Below are positions 48,984-61,304 of a stretch of DNA of 64,000 bases, one piece after another. A program made the translations under genes and the position numbers. The first letter of the stretch is position 1; every line of letters begins with the position of its first letter. The stretch is taken from positions 1 to 64,000 of the forward strand of contig JAURVB010013583.1 of NCBI GenBank assembly GCA_033002965.1, read 5' to 3'. Below the pieces are notes generated by a model. That model saw nothing but the letters and a program-made list of their open reading frames with translations, was not told where the DNA came from and did not search any database. Source of the DNA: Piper betle (Eukaryota; Streptophyta; Magnoliopsida; Piperales; Piperaceae).

Positions 48984-50984
48984 ATAGTCCCAATGTCAGA
49001 TACAGTAGTAAGGTCGTCTTCCTATATGAATGCTATTAGTTGAATATGTTGTGTTGATGGGAAGTGGATATTGGGTAGTAGGATGGTAGAAGAAGGATAC
49101 AGAGGTGTGATGTAGATTGAGAAAGATTGAGGTCTGATCCATGGGGAAGCCATTGTCGAACAAGCAAGACCGTTTGGTATGAGAGGAAATGAAAGAAACA
49201 AAATAAAAAGCAGAATCTTCTTTACTTCTCATTGTTTGGATTGAAATTTGAAAGAAATTCTTAAGGCATCAAAAACTGGTTTTTACAATGTGGGATGGGC
49301 TCTATGGAAAAGGTTTTCACAAATTCTTCTCTCACAAAAAAATGTAAAAAAAAAAGTGAATAAACTAATGTTATTGGAAAAAAAATTTTCTTTTAAAACT
49401 AAAAGTACAATAGAAGTTTTCCTTTTCTTTTTCAGGAATTTATTTTTATTTTCTCTCTTTTTTCTCTTTTTCATGATATCCCAAGCATACCTAATTAATT
49501 CTTGTTGGTTTCAGATCTGGTTTACGTTTTTAAAAAAACTCAAAGCTGAAATCGGGGCTTTATCATGGAATAATCATATTTTAAGCTCGAACCAAAGTCT
49601 CGTCCGATAGGAAGATATTTTGTCTGCCTACTAATAAGAGTTTAGATCAATTTTTTAAATTTCATAAAAACTTTAGAAAATTGGTCCAAATTTTCTGATA
49701 TTATTAAGAAGAGGCAGTTTTTCTTCATCTAATTGGTGACGATATCCACCCAAATTCCTGAAGCATTGGAGGGATGAATAGCTTGATAGCTGACGACTCC
49801 GACGTTGGTCATGAGGAAGAGGTTTCCTGAATTTGTGGTAGACTTAATAGATATAGATTGCAAATATGCCAAACCAGCATCCCGGACATACTAATAGTGT
49901 TTCCTGATAGAAAATGGAAACTGAACAATATTTATTGAAAAGATAAGCATCATGCAAACTAGAAAATACCCATTTCATGATGAAAGAGAATTCCCAGAGA
50001 TGAAACAAAACAAATAGTACGATGGACATAAAATTTGCCTAATCTAGAATATGCCCAGCAGCAATTCAAAACGAGGCAATTCATGGTTATAAAAAAAGCC
50101 ATGAGATTTATCTTTTAACCAATCAAACTAATGCTAAATGAAGTTATGGACGAAAAAGACCTGCATAGGTAAGAGAACATTCGCACATCTTATAGTTTTA
50201 AATATTGGACCAAACCGGCTGGTCTGACCAGGTTTATTAGGTGCGGGACCAAATCCGGTCTTGTCCAGTTTGTTATAACACCGTGCATGCATACCGCCGG
50301 ATTTGTACCGGGTTTTCTAGCCCAATATTTAAGAATACCGGATTTTTTGGACAACTATGCATTTTCCGGTTTTATAAGCTAACCACTTAGATCAACATGT
50401 GTTTAGGTTAGGGGGCTGGTCACGTTGGTTACATATATAGTGAAGAGAAGAGGGGATTGGTGTCTTGCCCGATGCGGGACTAAATGCTAGCAATATATAG
50501 AGGAAAGAAGAGCGGGTTGTTGTGTCCTGAACGACGTGGGACTAAATGCTAGCAATAACAAAATCAATTGATGATGACGATGGACTAAGACACGAGCCTT
50601 CTTGATATAACGATAATTTTAAATGATTTTCATTCTTTAACTTATACTTGTTACTTTGATTTTAAGATTAATTAAGAGTAATAAGAATATATTTAGGGAC
50701 TTAAGAATTTTTTATGATTTGGTGTGTTTATTAGTTAGTTGAATAAAATTTATTTATGGTGATAAATTTCTAGTAGTTTGATGTTGGTTGGGTGATAGTT
50801 AATTGAAGAAAACAAGATTTGGAATGATAATCTACGGTTTGTCAAAATTTGTAGATAGTAAAATTGTTATTTACAATTAGGAGTACCTAGAATCGTCATT
50901 TTCTTGGAAAACACGAAGTTGTACCCTAATGATTTTGGTAGTTTTTCAATTAGGAGTGCATGCATCTCCCATTTTATACTAATT
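48984..50984. other. 3' flank of NRT3 and unassigned sequence
   Basis: Contains the NRT3 3' untranslated region, then AT-rich sequence with runs of T and A (49330-49500) that generate spurious frames. A 58-bp near-tandem duplication lies at 50442-50558. Nothing else is recognised. Confidence 0.4.
50442..50558. repeat. 58-bp near-tandem duplication
   Basis: Two units, starting at 50442 and 50500, share GGGACTAAATGCTAGCAATA at their ends and a purine-rich GAAGAGAAGAG-like start, with about 15 differences. Confidence 0.75.
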
Positions 50985-53270
50985 TCTCCCACGATTTTGG
51001 TAGTTTTTTCACCCTAACGTCACCTCCACTTTGGCTTGCTGTTGACCAGTCTCTGGCCAACATTTGGCCACTGAACCAGCACCACCATAACCACCTCGGA
51101 GCGGAGTATCAACCCATACCCTCTACAAGCCACCTCTGGCTAAGGTGATCATTCACTTGATTTTCATTGCCGCCGCCGCTTTTGAGGGTCCTTTTTGGCA
51201 CTAACAAGCCACCTCTGGCTAAGGTGATCACCCAGATCAACTCCCTCCTCTCAACAAAGCTTTTGAGACATTTGCCGGCCACTGTTACAGCCATGTTTAT
51301 TGTCGGCGACTCACACATTCCTAACAGCAATTCCCCGATTTTTCAGCGATTTTCGAACCAACAATCGACCATACACTGTCGGTCACCGCCTCCATAACAC
51401 TTCTTGTCCTCTCTGTCAAACATGATTGGTGACAACCTTTGTCTTGTTGTTGTGCCCTTTTGCCTATGTTCACATCCACATGCCTAGTTGTTGCATGCGT
51501 TCGTGCTTGCCATGTCGTGTCCCTGTCTGTGTCTGTGTCCACTCAGTCCAACCCAGCCAGTAGCCTAACCTGGACCGAGTTGACTCAACCCAACTCAGTC
51601 TTACTCGGCCCAGTTGACTAAGTTGCCTTTTCAAGCTATTTTTTGGCCGTTTTAGTCCATTTTTTAACTGATTCTGGCTATACGAGACTCCCCATATTAA
51701 TTTAGATGCATATTCACATGATTTGACATACTTTGATATTACGAGTATTTTTCTTTATTTATTTATTATTATTATTTATTTTTTGTTATTTATATATTGG
51801 TCGTATGCGATGCATGCTTCTATGATTATTCATTATTAGTGATGTTGTACTTACTTATTAATATTATTTTTATTCATGTTTCTTACTTTTATATTTATTT
51901 ATTTAATTAATTGTTAATTTTCTCGCACATATGCTATTTATTTATCTATGTTTGATTACATATTCATATATTTGATGATGATATCATTATTATTCAGGAT
52001 TAATTGTTATTATTTATTTATCTATTGAATTATTTAATTAATTAATCATTTATTCAGTAATTTATATATTCATTACTTGCTCATGTATGTGCTAATATTT
52101 ACTCGTGTTTAGTCACATATTTCTTTAGTATTATTTATATTATTATTGTTATTCAGGATTTAGTATTTTATTTATTTTTAGGTATATATTATTCATTTAT
52201 ATATTCATGAGTTTAATTATTTATTTATTATGTGCTAATTATTCATGTGGTTGCATATGCAGGTCGCAATGGGCTCTGGATAAGAGAGGGTTGTTCTATT
52301 CAAAGGGATCCTAGCATCTCTATGACTTGAACTTCCTCATACTCGAGAGGTGTGAATTAGAGAGGTACTTTTGTGTATAGCTCATGTCTAGACTTGTGAT
52401 ATCAAAAGGTACTAAAGGCAAATGAATGAGATTAATCGACCTTTGGGCTCTCGGCTAGGTGTTATATAGAGGTTTGGAAAGGGCTAAAGTTATGTGTTTT
52501 TTCTCGAGTGTGAGACCAGTTATATGATATTGTTGAGAGAAGCATTTGCCAAGAGTGGCACAACACCAATTTAGCTCGGGATACTCTCTTGTTTACAGCT
52601 TGATGGCTCCTCAGTAGATGCCCTTTCCTATGGAGATTATATTGTTTTTCCTTGAAATCAGCTTCCACTTGTTAATTTGTATTAGTTATTTTTCGGGCCA
52701 GTGACACTCGTTGTTGACATTTTTCCTATTATATATATAGGTCAAATGTTTTTGTGTGTTGGGTTGGCTTGGTGGAAGAACAGTTAACTGCTACACACAT
52801 TTGTGCTCAACAAGTTGTTTTGTTTTATGCTTTTGTCTATGTTTGATGTGTGATTATATGTTTTTATTTGGTGTATTATGATATATTCCCTCGCTAGCTT
52901 TTGTATCAACAGATCATACATGATATCAGGTCTCTCAATAAGGCATTTAGACTTCAATTTCAATAGTTATTTTGATGTATTTATTACTATATTTTATCCA
53001 TTTATATTTAGGCTCTTATTGGTTTTGAGTCTTCACATGCCATGTCATTGCACGTAGCTTCTTATTAGGTTATTGCACACATCCATTCATCATTTCCTAT
53101 TGAATGTTAGTTGTGCATTTTGGTGGTGTCTTCCTTTCTCGAAAAGCCAAGATGGTTGCTTTAGGCGGTTTCTCGTTTAAGATTTTCAGATTAACCAATT
53201 TAGACATGACTCAACTCAATCGTAATTGTTCTGATTTGGTTCTTAGGTGAACCAAATTCAGGCTGCTTTA
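50985..53270 (+). mobile_element. 5' LTR (head truncated) of a gypsy-type element
   Basis: Sense-oriented LTR related to 4032-7047: GC-rich island at 51000-51620, TTATTTATTTATT-rich block at 51750-52230, the GGGCCAGTGACACTCGTTG and TATATATATAGG block at 52695-52741, and an eroded end near 53270. A decayed primer-binding site follows, so this is the 5' LTR of an element whose leader is interrupted at 53330. Confidence 0.7.
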
Positions 53271-53272
53271 GT

Positions 53273-53284
53273 TGGTATAAGAGT
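53273..53284 (+). promoter_or_regulatory. Decayed primer-binding site of the outer element
   Basis: TGGTATAAGAGT, two changes from TGGTATCAGAGC, followed by TTGGTTGATTGAGATGG, the same leader motif seen at 35757 and, inverted, at 58 kb. Confidence 0.65.
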
Positions 53285-53329
53285 TATGCCTTGGTTGATT
53301 GAGATGGGTGACTCTTGTTACGAACCAAG

Positions 53330-56237
53330 TGTAACACCCCATTTCGGCTAACCCGTGAACCGACCCGGAAATGTCACCGGTGACCAAACCTTTTGCTAAT
53401 CAACTGGGTTCGGTTAAGCCGATCCGGATTTGCCCTCGGTGTCTCAAGATGGAGATTCAAACATGAAATGCATGGATGGGATGCGTGGGTTCCAACGTAG
53501 TCCTACATGCATGCTATGATGTGCAAGCAAAACAAAACCATGCAACAGCAAGAAATTTTAATTAAAAATTCATTAATTTTTACAGAAAAATGGACAGAAT
53601 CTCCCCTAAAAGTGCAATAGGGGCCAACCTGTCCACAACAAGGGTATGTAAATATTTTATCAAAATACGATAAAACATGACAATCTACCGTATCATTCAT
53701 CATTATCTCATTTGTTTTCATCTGAGCCGAGTCTGAACTCCAAGGCTTCCTACTCATTCACAATTATCCATTCGTTTCATAATAAGCAATTCATCAAGAC
53801 AAAAACATCCTAATTATCATTCACACAGCATTAACACACCATCATTATACATTACACGTGGTAGGTACATGTGTGCGCGGTTCCGTGCTGGTCCTCCGCA
53901 ATCCCGACAGTTTTCAACCCTCGCATTTCTCACCTACATATATATAGAAAAACGTCAGCAACGGGTGTCACTGGTCCAGAAATAACTAATATCAAATTAG
54001 AACATGAGAGCAAACTCTCATGGAAAGCAAACCATCATATATATCTTCCTCAAGAACTCTCATAAGGGCACTGCAGAGGAGCGGTCGAGCAGCTGACTCA
54101 ACAGCATCCCAATCTATCTGGTACTGTGCCGCTCACGACACTTCTTTTGTAGTACTTCATGTAAAACTTTTATCCTAAGCCCTCTCCGAACCTCCATATC
54201 TCTCCTAGCCTTGAGCACGTAGGCCGAGTACTCTCAGACAGTCGCCTTTAGTACCCTTTGAACCACAAGTCCGGACATGTGCTGTACTAAACAGTACCCG
54301 TAAACCTCCACGTCCTCTGGGTGTGAGGAACTCAAACGCGGAGTTATCAGGATCCCTCGGGAATGGAACAGTCTGCTGGCACTAATCCAGAGCCAGCTTT
54401 GACTATCACGGCATCCGCTCATGGTACGTGCAAGTCGATTCATCTCCTCTTGTCTCACTGAGAACCGATAAAATTATTTATAGGGATGGGTCGGGATTTA
54501 TTATAATAGGCCCGAAGGCAACTTGAGGTGGATCATATTTTCGAAAACAAGCTCGAGGGATCTCATCCTCGAGGGTTATCAATCCAGAAAATTGTTGGCT
54601 AAATGGCCCGAGTTAAGTGGGATCCGATAAAACGCCACTTAACTCGTCCTGCACATGATAAATCAAACACACAATAGAGTAGCATAAAAACAAAGAACAA
54701 GTACTAAACAGACCTGGTAGAAGCTCCAAACGGGTCCACGCACCTAGGCGGCGAGCTCATACACCGTACCTACACAATCGAAGCTAAAAGCTAATGCCCG
54801 CATGATGAATCACACATCCTATAGCATGCACACACAATCAACGCAATTACGCATCAATCATCACACATTCATCCTAAGTCAATCCTAGTAAGTTTTCAAT
54901 CTACGTCTCATGAAATCAAGGTAATTAATTAGTTCACCTAATTAATTCCTTACTTTTCCATTTTAACACTCATCAATCAACCAATTTCATAATTTTTATT
55001 AAATTACACACAAACATACAGACACATCAAAAATATGAAAATTCATCTAATTATCTAGTCTAGCATGCTTCCCTAATAATTACAAAACTTAAGAATTTAC
55101 GTCGGAGTAATTTATACCTCGTGTCGTCGAAAATCGGCGACGGCTAGGGTTTCCGTTTTGTGGCTCGAAACTCGAATTCGGCACCTAGCGGCATCTGAAG
55201 TCCGATCAAATTTAACCGGGTGCGTTCGGCGGATGATCCGGCGAATTTCCCACGAATCCAATTTTCTGACAGTTCTGGCGGATTTCCGGCGAGTGTCGGC
55301 GACTTTCTAGTGGATTCCGGCGGTTTTCCGGTGATGGTTCTGGACCAGCTCGATGAGCTTGGTCCGATGGTGGTGTCAAACAAAGCACCCGGGGTGGCGA
55401 TGGCTGTCCGCGGCGGCGTCAAAAGTGGGTGGCGCCGGCGGCGTGCTCCGATCGGGGCTACGACCGGCCTCGACGGCGGTCGGGATGATGGGGGAAACGT
55501 CGGCGACGGTGAGGGGGTGGTGTTGGGGTCACAGTGGAGGCGGTGCGGCCCGGACGGTGGCGAATCGACGAGGGAGGTCGTCGCGGCTTGTGGGGCAATT
55601 CCGGCGTCGTGGCGGCGAGACGGTGGCCGGGGTGAGTTGTGGCGGCACGGCGACTGCATGGCGGGGTGGGGCGGCGTTGATCGGTGGCTGTGCGGCATTG
55701 GCAGCAGTGGCGGCGGCGACCACAGTGGGCGGCGGTGGTAGGGTTTGGGTGAGGAAGTGTCGGGAGGGAGAAAAACACCCCTAGTGGCAAACTCGTAAAT
55801 AAGTATTGACTCGATTCCTACTCGAGTCAAAATAATAACTAGTTCCTAACAAATTCAAAAAAATCTAGAAAAATATGGAAAAAATCTCATAAAATAAAAC
55901 AAACACAACAACATCCCAATGACATGCTATATAACTAATAACCCACCCGAATACCATCTAACGTGTCCTAATGCGTTATTCAGCCTAAACTAATTCTACG
56001 GTCACAACATAAAAAATAAAATCATCAATTGTATACTCTCATATCTACTGATAACTGAGTCTGCTGATGCGCATCTGACACTATCATCAATACTTGGGTA
56101 TATAAGAACCCTCATAGCACATGCACACGGTCGGCCTCGGCCCCGTACACGTGTTCTGAAAGCTGAACCAACTCAAACCACGGTTGAACCGACCGGCTAA
56201 CGATTATAAAACCCTGACTCGAGTCGCGGCTTTTACA
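53330..56237 (-). repeat. 3' LTR of the gag-only element
   Basis: 2908 bases, TGTAACACCCC to GGCTTTTACA on the plus strand. GC-rich island at 55130-55790. The 228-residue minus-strand frame at 55144-55830 is Pro/Arg-rich and lies in this island; the other LTR breaks it, so it is not called as a gene. Confidence 0.9.
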
Positions 56238-56248
56238 ACCTTCCCTCC
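56238..56248 (-). promoter_or_regulatory. Polypurine tract of the gag-only element
   Basis: The minus strand reads GGAGGGAAGGT directly before the 3' LTR, preceded by GAGGACGAAATTTTCATAA, a standard plant Ty3/gypsy context. Confidence 0.85.
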
Positions 56249-56656
56249 TTATGAAAATTTCGTCCTCAAAATTTTAGATTAAGGAGGTTTCACTCGTGTA
56301 ACTATCTACTAAATGTGAAATTCGAGGTGAGACGCGTGTGTACCTGTCACGTTTGTCGTATCCTCCGGTGCTTCAACAATCGTGGTTGTGTCCATCCCCG
56401 CTGCCCATGGTGGTACCGAGATGGATGATTCTGCGGGTGGTGTTGTTTGCATTCCTCTCTGATCCAAGGCCTGCTATTCCTGTTCTGTCATGACAGCTAC
56501 GATTCCTCTCCGCTGCTGTCTCGATGGCTATTGGTCTCCGCCTCTGGCCTTGACCTTGACCCTACTGGCCTCTTTGCTGTGGTTGTTGCTGGGGAGCTAG
56601 GAGTGCAAGTCTCTACGGAGGTGCTGGGAGCATCACCTATTGGGTCGACCAGTTGG

Positions 56657-58189
56657 ACAAGTTGCGGCTCTATGTCCTGGTTGACCGCAACTATAGCATG
56701 CGTATGTGTCCACTCTGCACTCTGCAGCTCTATGTCTTCACTGACTACATCTGTACTCACCTCCATGACGACGTCAGCAATTCTGACAGAAGGGTGCTCT
56801 GTAGCCCTGAACTTGGGCATCCATAGCCCTCATGGCAACTATTTTGTCTGTTCAACGTCTTTGTTGTGCTCCTTGCTCTGGCTGATACGGTCTAGGGTGT
56901 TGCTGCTTCTTGTCAAATTCCCAGCGAGGTCTAGCAGCTATAACTCGTTCTGCCTCGCTTGCAGCTCTCACAACATCACCGAAAGTAGCAAACTTCCTAT
57001 CCAAATAGGCCATCCTGATCTCGTGATGGAGGCCTTCGTAAAATCTCTCTATCCTTTTTTTTCTTCAGTGGACACCAACTCTGGTGCAAATCTCTCCAGA
57101 GCTCTAAACCTGGTCTCGTATTGTACCACCGTCATGGGTCCCTGCCTCAACGTCTGAAATTCCCATTCCTTTCACTTCCTGACGTTTGGCGGGAAATACT
57201 TTCCATCAAATTTCACCATAAATTCCTCCCATGTGATGTCCTGGGGCTGACGATGGGCGAATACAGAATTCTGGACCGAACTCCACCATATCCTGGCTTC
57301 GTCTTGGAATGCTCCTGTGATGATGCGCACTCGGTGCTCCGTGGGGCATGCCATAGTGTCAAACATTCCTATAGCTGACGATATCCACAAGAATGCCTCT
57401 TTTGTGTCCAACTTTCCAAAGAAAGGTCGTCCATCATTCTTCATGAACCTTTCGTACTGCCACAGTTCCAATCTCCTAGTATCCACTGATCTATTTGATC
57501 CTTCTCCTTGCTCATACTGAGGAATTTGTGGTCCCATACCTGCTGGTATACCGTCAAATCTTGCAGCTCCACTTTCGCCTGCAGTCTGCCCGCTACCTAC
57601 TGCTGCGGTTCCACTGATGTCCGGTCTCATCCTCGCCTGAAGTGGGGCAAATAGAGGAGCTGTCGTTGGAGTAGCCCTCTGTTGCAGTAGTGGAGGAGGA
57701 GGCAGCGGCAGAGGGTCTTTGGAAACTGCTGGCTCTCCCCGTGCCTCTTCACCTACTACTGGTCTCTTCTCCGTTCTGGCCACAGAAAGAGCTATTTGTC
57801 TAAGCTCTCTCCTGAACTCCTCTTCGGTCTTGCTACATTTGTCTCCTAAATTCTTCCTGACTTTGCTGCATTTGTATCTGAGCTTCCGCCAACCTGGAGA
57901 TCGCTACGTCTCTCTCCTGTCGACTACTTCTGGTGTGATAATTGTCACGACCACTATCTCGGTCCCGGCGACTATCTCGGTCCCGACGACTATCTCGGTC
58001 GCGGCGACTATCTCGATGATGGCTCTCATCACGTGGGCTAGCTGAAATTGGCACACTGACCTCTACTGGTGGCATGATGGTCCTAGGTTGACTGGAGGCG
58101 GCGTCACTGTGAACATGGTCGGGACTGTCCTGTCTGACCAATGGAGGCGATGGGGTCCTGATCTGCGTTTGGCGGGTCCGGTTCACCAT
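56657..58189 (-). pseudogene. Gag of the TR-GAG element (particle protein), broken
   Basis: The start ATG is at 58189 (MVNRTRQTQIRTPSPP). An Arg/Asp/Ser repeat encoded by 18-bp units spans residues about 58-80. After a frameshift near 57835 the retrotrans_gag domain follows: LWQYERFMKNDGRPFFGKL, AFLWISSAIGMFDTMACP and DITWEEFMVKFDGKYF. A stop at about 57171 and a further frameshift in a poly-A codon run near 57068 precede FYEGLHHEIRMAYL. The zinc knuckle CYSCGQPGHRAATC (56657-56698) retains all metal ligands. Two stops lie in the first knuckle. The protein would assemble virus-like particles and bind element RNA. Confidence 0.88.
57950..58018 (-). repeat. 18-bp tandem repeat in gag, four units
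   Basis: ACTATCTCGGTCC(C/G)G(G/A)CG recurs with starts at 57953, 57971, 57989 and 58007 and encodes an Arg-Asp-Ser-Arg-Arg-Asp repeat. The equivalent place in the 35-36 kb gag shows no array. Confidence 0.9.
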
Positions 58190-58358
58190 CCTGTTTGTGT
58201 ACCCTCCTCTAATCTAATCACCTTGTCACACCACTATTAGGTAAGAAAATCTGTGAACCAAAACATAAAGACAGAAAAATACCTGTCGGTACAGCTCAGA
58301 GCAGCTTCGGCACACATGTAACCTGTAACGCATCTACCATCTTAATCAACCAAGGGTT

Positions 58359-58371
58359 GGCTCTGATACCA
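58359..58371 (-). promoter_or_regulatory. Primer-binding site of the gag-only element
   Basis: The minus strand reads TGGTATCAGAGCC, the complement of initiator methionine tRNA, four bases after the 5' LTR end. It fixes the orientation of the element. Confidence 0.9.
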
Positions 58372-58375
58372 TTAT

Positions 58376-61304
58376 TGTAACACCCCATTTCGGCTCACCC
58401 GTGAACCGACCTGGAAATGTCACCGGCGACCGAACCGTTCGCTAATCTACTGGGTTCGGTTAAGCCGACCCGGATCTGCCCTCGGTGTCTCAAGATGGAG
58501 ATGCAAACATGAAATGCATGGATGGGATGCGTGGGTTCTAACGTAGTCCTACATGCATGCTATGATGTGCAAGCAAAACAAAACCATGCAACAGCAAGAA
58601 ATTTTAATTAAAAATTCATTAATTTTTACAGAAAAACGGACAGAATCTCCTCTAAAAGTGCAATAGGGGCCAACCTGTCCACAACAAGGGTATATAAATA
58701 TTTTATCAAAATACGATAAAACATGACAATCTACCGTAGCATTCATCATTATCTCATTTGTTTTCATCTGAGCCGAGTTTGAACTCCAAGGCTTCCTACT
58801 CATTCACAATTATCCATTCGTTTCATAATAAGCAATTCATCAAGACAAAAACATCCTAATTATCATTCACACAGCATTAACACACCATCATTATACATTA
58901 CACGTGGTAGGTACATGTGTGCGCGGTTCCGTGCTGGTCCTCCGCAGTCCCGACAGCTTTCATCCCTCGCATTTCTCACCTACATATATATAGAAAAACG
59001 TCAGCAATGGGTGTCACTGGTCCAGAAATAACTAATATCAAACTGGAACATGAGAGCAAACTCTCGTGGAAAGCAAACCATCATATATGTCTTCCTCAAG
59101 AACTCTCATAAGGGCAACTACAGAGGAGCCGTTGAGCAGCTGACTCAACAGCATCCCGATCTATCTGGTACTGTGCCGCTCACGACACTTCTTTTTCAGT
59201 ACTTCACGTAAAAATTTTATCTTAAGCCCTCTTCGAACCTCCATATCTCTCCTAGCCTTGAGCACGTAGGCCGAGTACTCTCACACAGTCGCCTTTAGTA
59301 CCCTTTGAACCACAAGTCCGGACATGCGCTGTACTAAACAGTAACCGTAAACCTCCACATCCTCTGGGAGTGAGGAACTCAAACGCGGAGTTGTCAGGAT
59401 CCCTCGGGAATGGAACAGTCTGCTGGCACTAATCCAGAGCCAGCTTTGACTATCACGGCATCCGCTCATGGTACGTGCAGGTCGATTCATCTCCTCTTGT
59501 CTCACTGAAAACTCGATAAAATTATTTATAGGGCTGGGTCAGGATTTATTATAATAGGCCCGAAGGCAACTTGAGGTGGATCTTATTTTCGAAAAACAAG
59601 CTCGAGGGATCTCATCCTCGAGGGTTATTAATCCAGAAAATTGTTGGCTAAATGGCCCGAGTTAAGTGGGATCCGATAAAACGCCACTTAACTCGTCCTG
59701 CACATGGTAAATCAAATACACAATAGAGTAGCGTAAAAACAGAGAACGAGTCCTAAACGGACCTGGTAGAAGCTCCAAACAGGTCCACGCGCCTAGGCGG
59801 CGAGCTCCTACACCGTACCTACACAATCAAGCTAAAAGCTAACGCCCGCATGATGAATCACACATCCTATAGCATGCACACACAATCAACGCAATCACGC
59901 ATCAATCATCACACATTCATCCTAAGTCAATCCTAGTGAGTTTTCAATCTACGTCTCATGAAATCAGGGTAATTAATTAGTTCACCTAATTAATTCCTTA
60001 CTTTTCCATTTTAACACTCATCAATCAACCAATTTCATAATTTTTATTAAATTACACATAAACATACAGACATGTCAAAAACACGAAAATTCATCTAATT
60101 ATCTAGTCTAGCATGCTTCCCTAATAATTACAAAACTTAAGAATTTACGTCGGAGTAATTTATACCTCGCGTCGTCGAAAATCGGCGACGGCTAGGGTTT
60201 CCGTTTCGTGGCTCGAAACTCGAATTCGGCACCTAGCGGCATCCGAAGTCCGATCGGATTCGACCGGGTGCGTTCGGCGGATGATCCGGCGAATTTCCCA
60301 CGAATCCAATTTTTCGGCAGTTCTGGCGGATTTCCGGCAGTGTCGGCGACTTTCCAGCGGTTTTCCGGCGATGATTCTGGACGGGGCAATCAGGGGGTCT
60401 ATCGGCACCAGCTCGACGAGCTTGGTCCGATGGTGGTGTCAAACAAGGTAGTCGGGGCGGCGATGGCTGTCGGTGGCGGCGTCGAAAGTGGGTGGCGGCG
60501 GCGGCGTGCTCCGATCGGGGCTACGGCCGGCCTCGACGGCGGTCGGGATGATGGGGGAAACGTCGGCGAGGTCAAGGTGGTGGTCGTCGGGGTCACGACG
60601 GCGGTGGCGCGGCCCGGACGGCGGCGAATCGACGAGGGAGGGCAGTCGCGGCTTGTGGGGCGATTCCGGCGTCGTGGCGGCGAGACGGTGGCCGGGGTGG
60701 GTTGTGGCGGCACGGCGACTGCACGGCGGGGTGGGGCGGCGTTGATCGGCGGCTGTGCGGCATTGGCAGCGGTGGCGGCGGCGACCACAGTGGGCGGCGG
60801 TGGTAGGGTTTGGGTGAGGAAGTGTCGGGAGGGAGAAAAACACCCCTAGTGGCAAACTCGTAAATAAGTATTGACTCAATTCCTACTCGAGTCAAAATAA
60901 TAACTAGTTCGTAATAAATTCTAAAAAAATCTAGAAAAATATGGAAAAAATCTCATAAAATAAAACAAACACAACAACATCCCAATGACATGCTATATAA
61001 CTAATAACCCACCTGAATACCATCTAACGCGTCCTAATGCGTTATTCAGCCTAAACTAATTCTACGGTCACAACATAAAAAAATAAAATCATCAACTGTA
61101 TACTCTCATATCTACTGATAACTCAGTCTGCTGATGCACATCTGACGCTATCATCAATACTTGGGTATACAAGAACCCTCATAGCACATGCACACGGTCA
61201 ACCTCGGCCACGTACACGTATTCTGAAAGCTGAACCAACTCGAACCACGGTCGAACCGACCGGCTAACGATTATAAAACCGTGACTCGAGTCACGGGTTT
61301 TACA
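58376..61304 (-). repeat. 5' LTR of the gag-only element
   Basis: 2929 bases, TGTAACACCCC to GGGTTTTACA on the plus strand. Colinear with the 3' LTR apart from scattered substitutions and short indels, including an extra segment near 60380-60410. TATA-like block at 58983-58993 and GC-rich island at 60170-60840. Confidence 0.9.

Larger units (their letters stand above)
53330..61304 (-). mobile_element. Gag-only Ty3/gypsy-related element (TR-GAG type)
   Basis: Two long, closely similar LTRs (53330-56237 and 58376-61304) flank 2138 bases that hold a primer-binding site, gag with zinc knuckles, a short tail and a polypurine tract; protease, reverse transcriptase, RNase H and integrase are all absent. 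Flanks share CAAG (53326-53329 and 61305-61308). Gag aligns with that of the composite element at 35-43 kb. It is the least decayed long element here. The structure fits published TR-GAG elements, which depend on proteins from relatives. Confidence 0.9.

Noticed and set aside
49248..49610. 120-residue frame rich in Lys/Phe
   Set aside because: Generated by runs of A and T in the NRT3 3' flank; both strands are open across the same runs.
55144..55830. 228-residue Pro/Arg-rich frame on the LTR sense strand
   Set aside because: Lies in a GC-rich island, overlaps equally long frames in other phases and strands, and is broken in the sister LTR. A composition effect.
60208..60849. 213-residue Gly-rich frame on the plus strand
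   Set aside because: Antisense to the LTR, no family resemblance, and the same island yields several unrelated frames.
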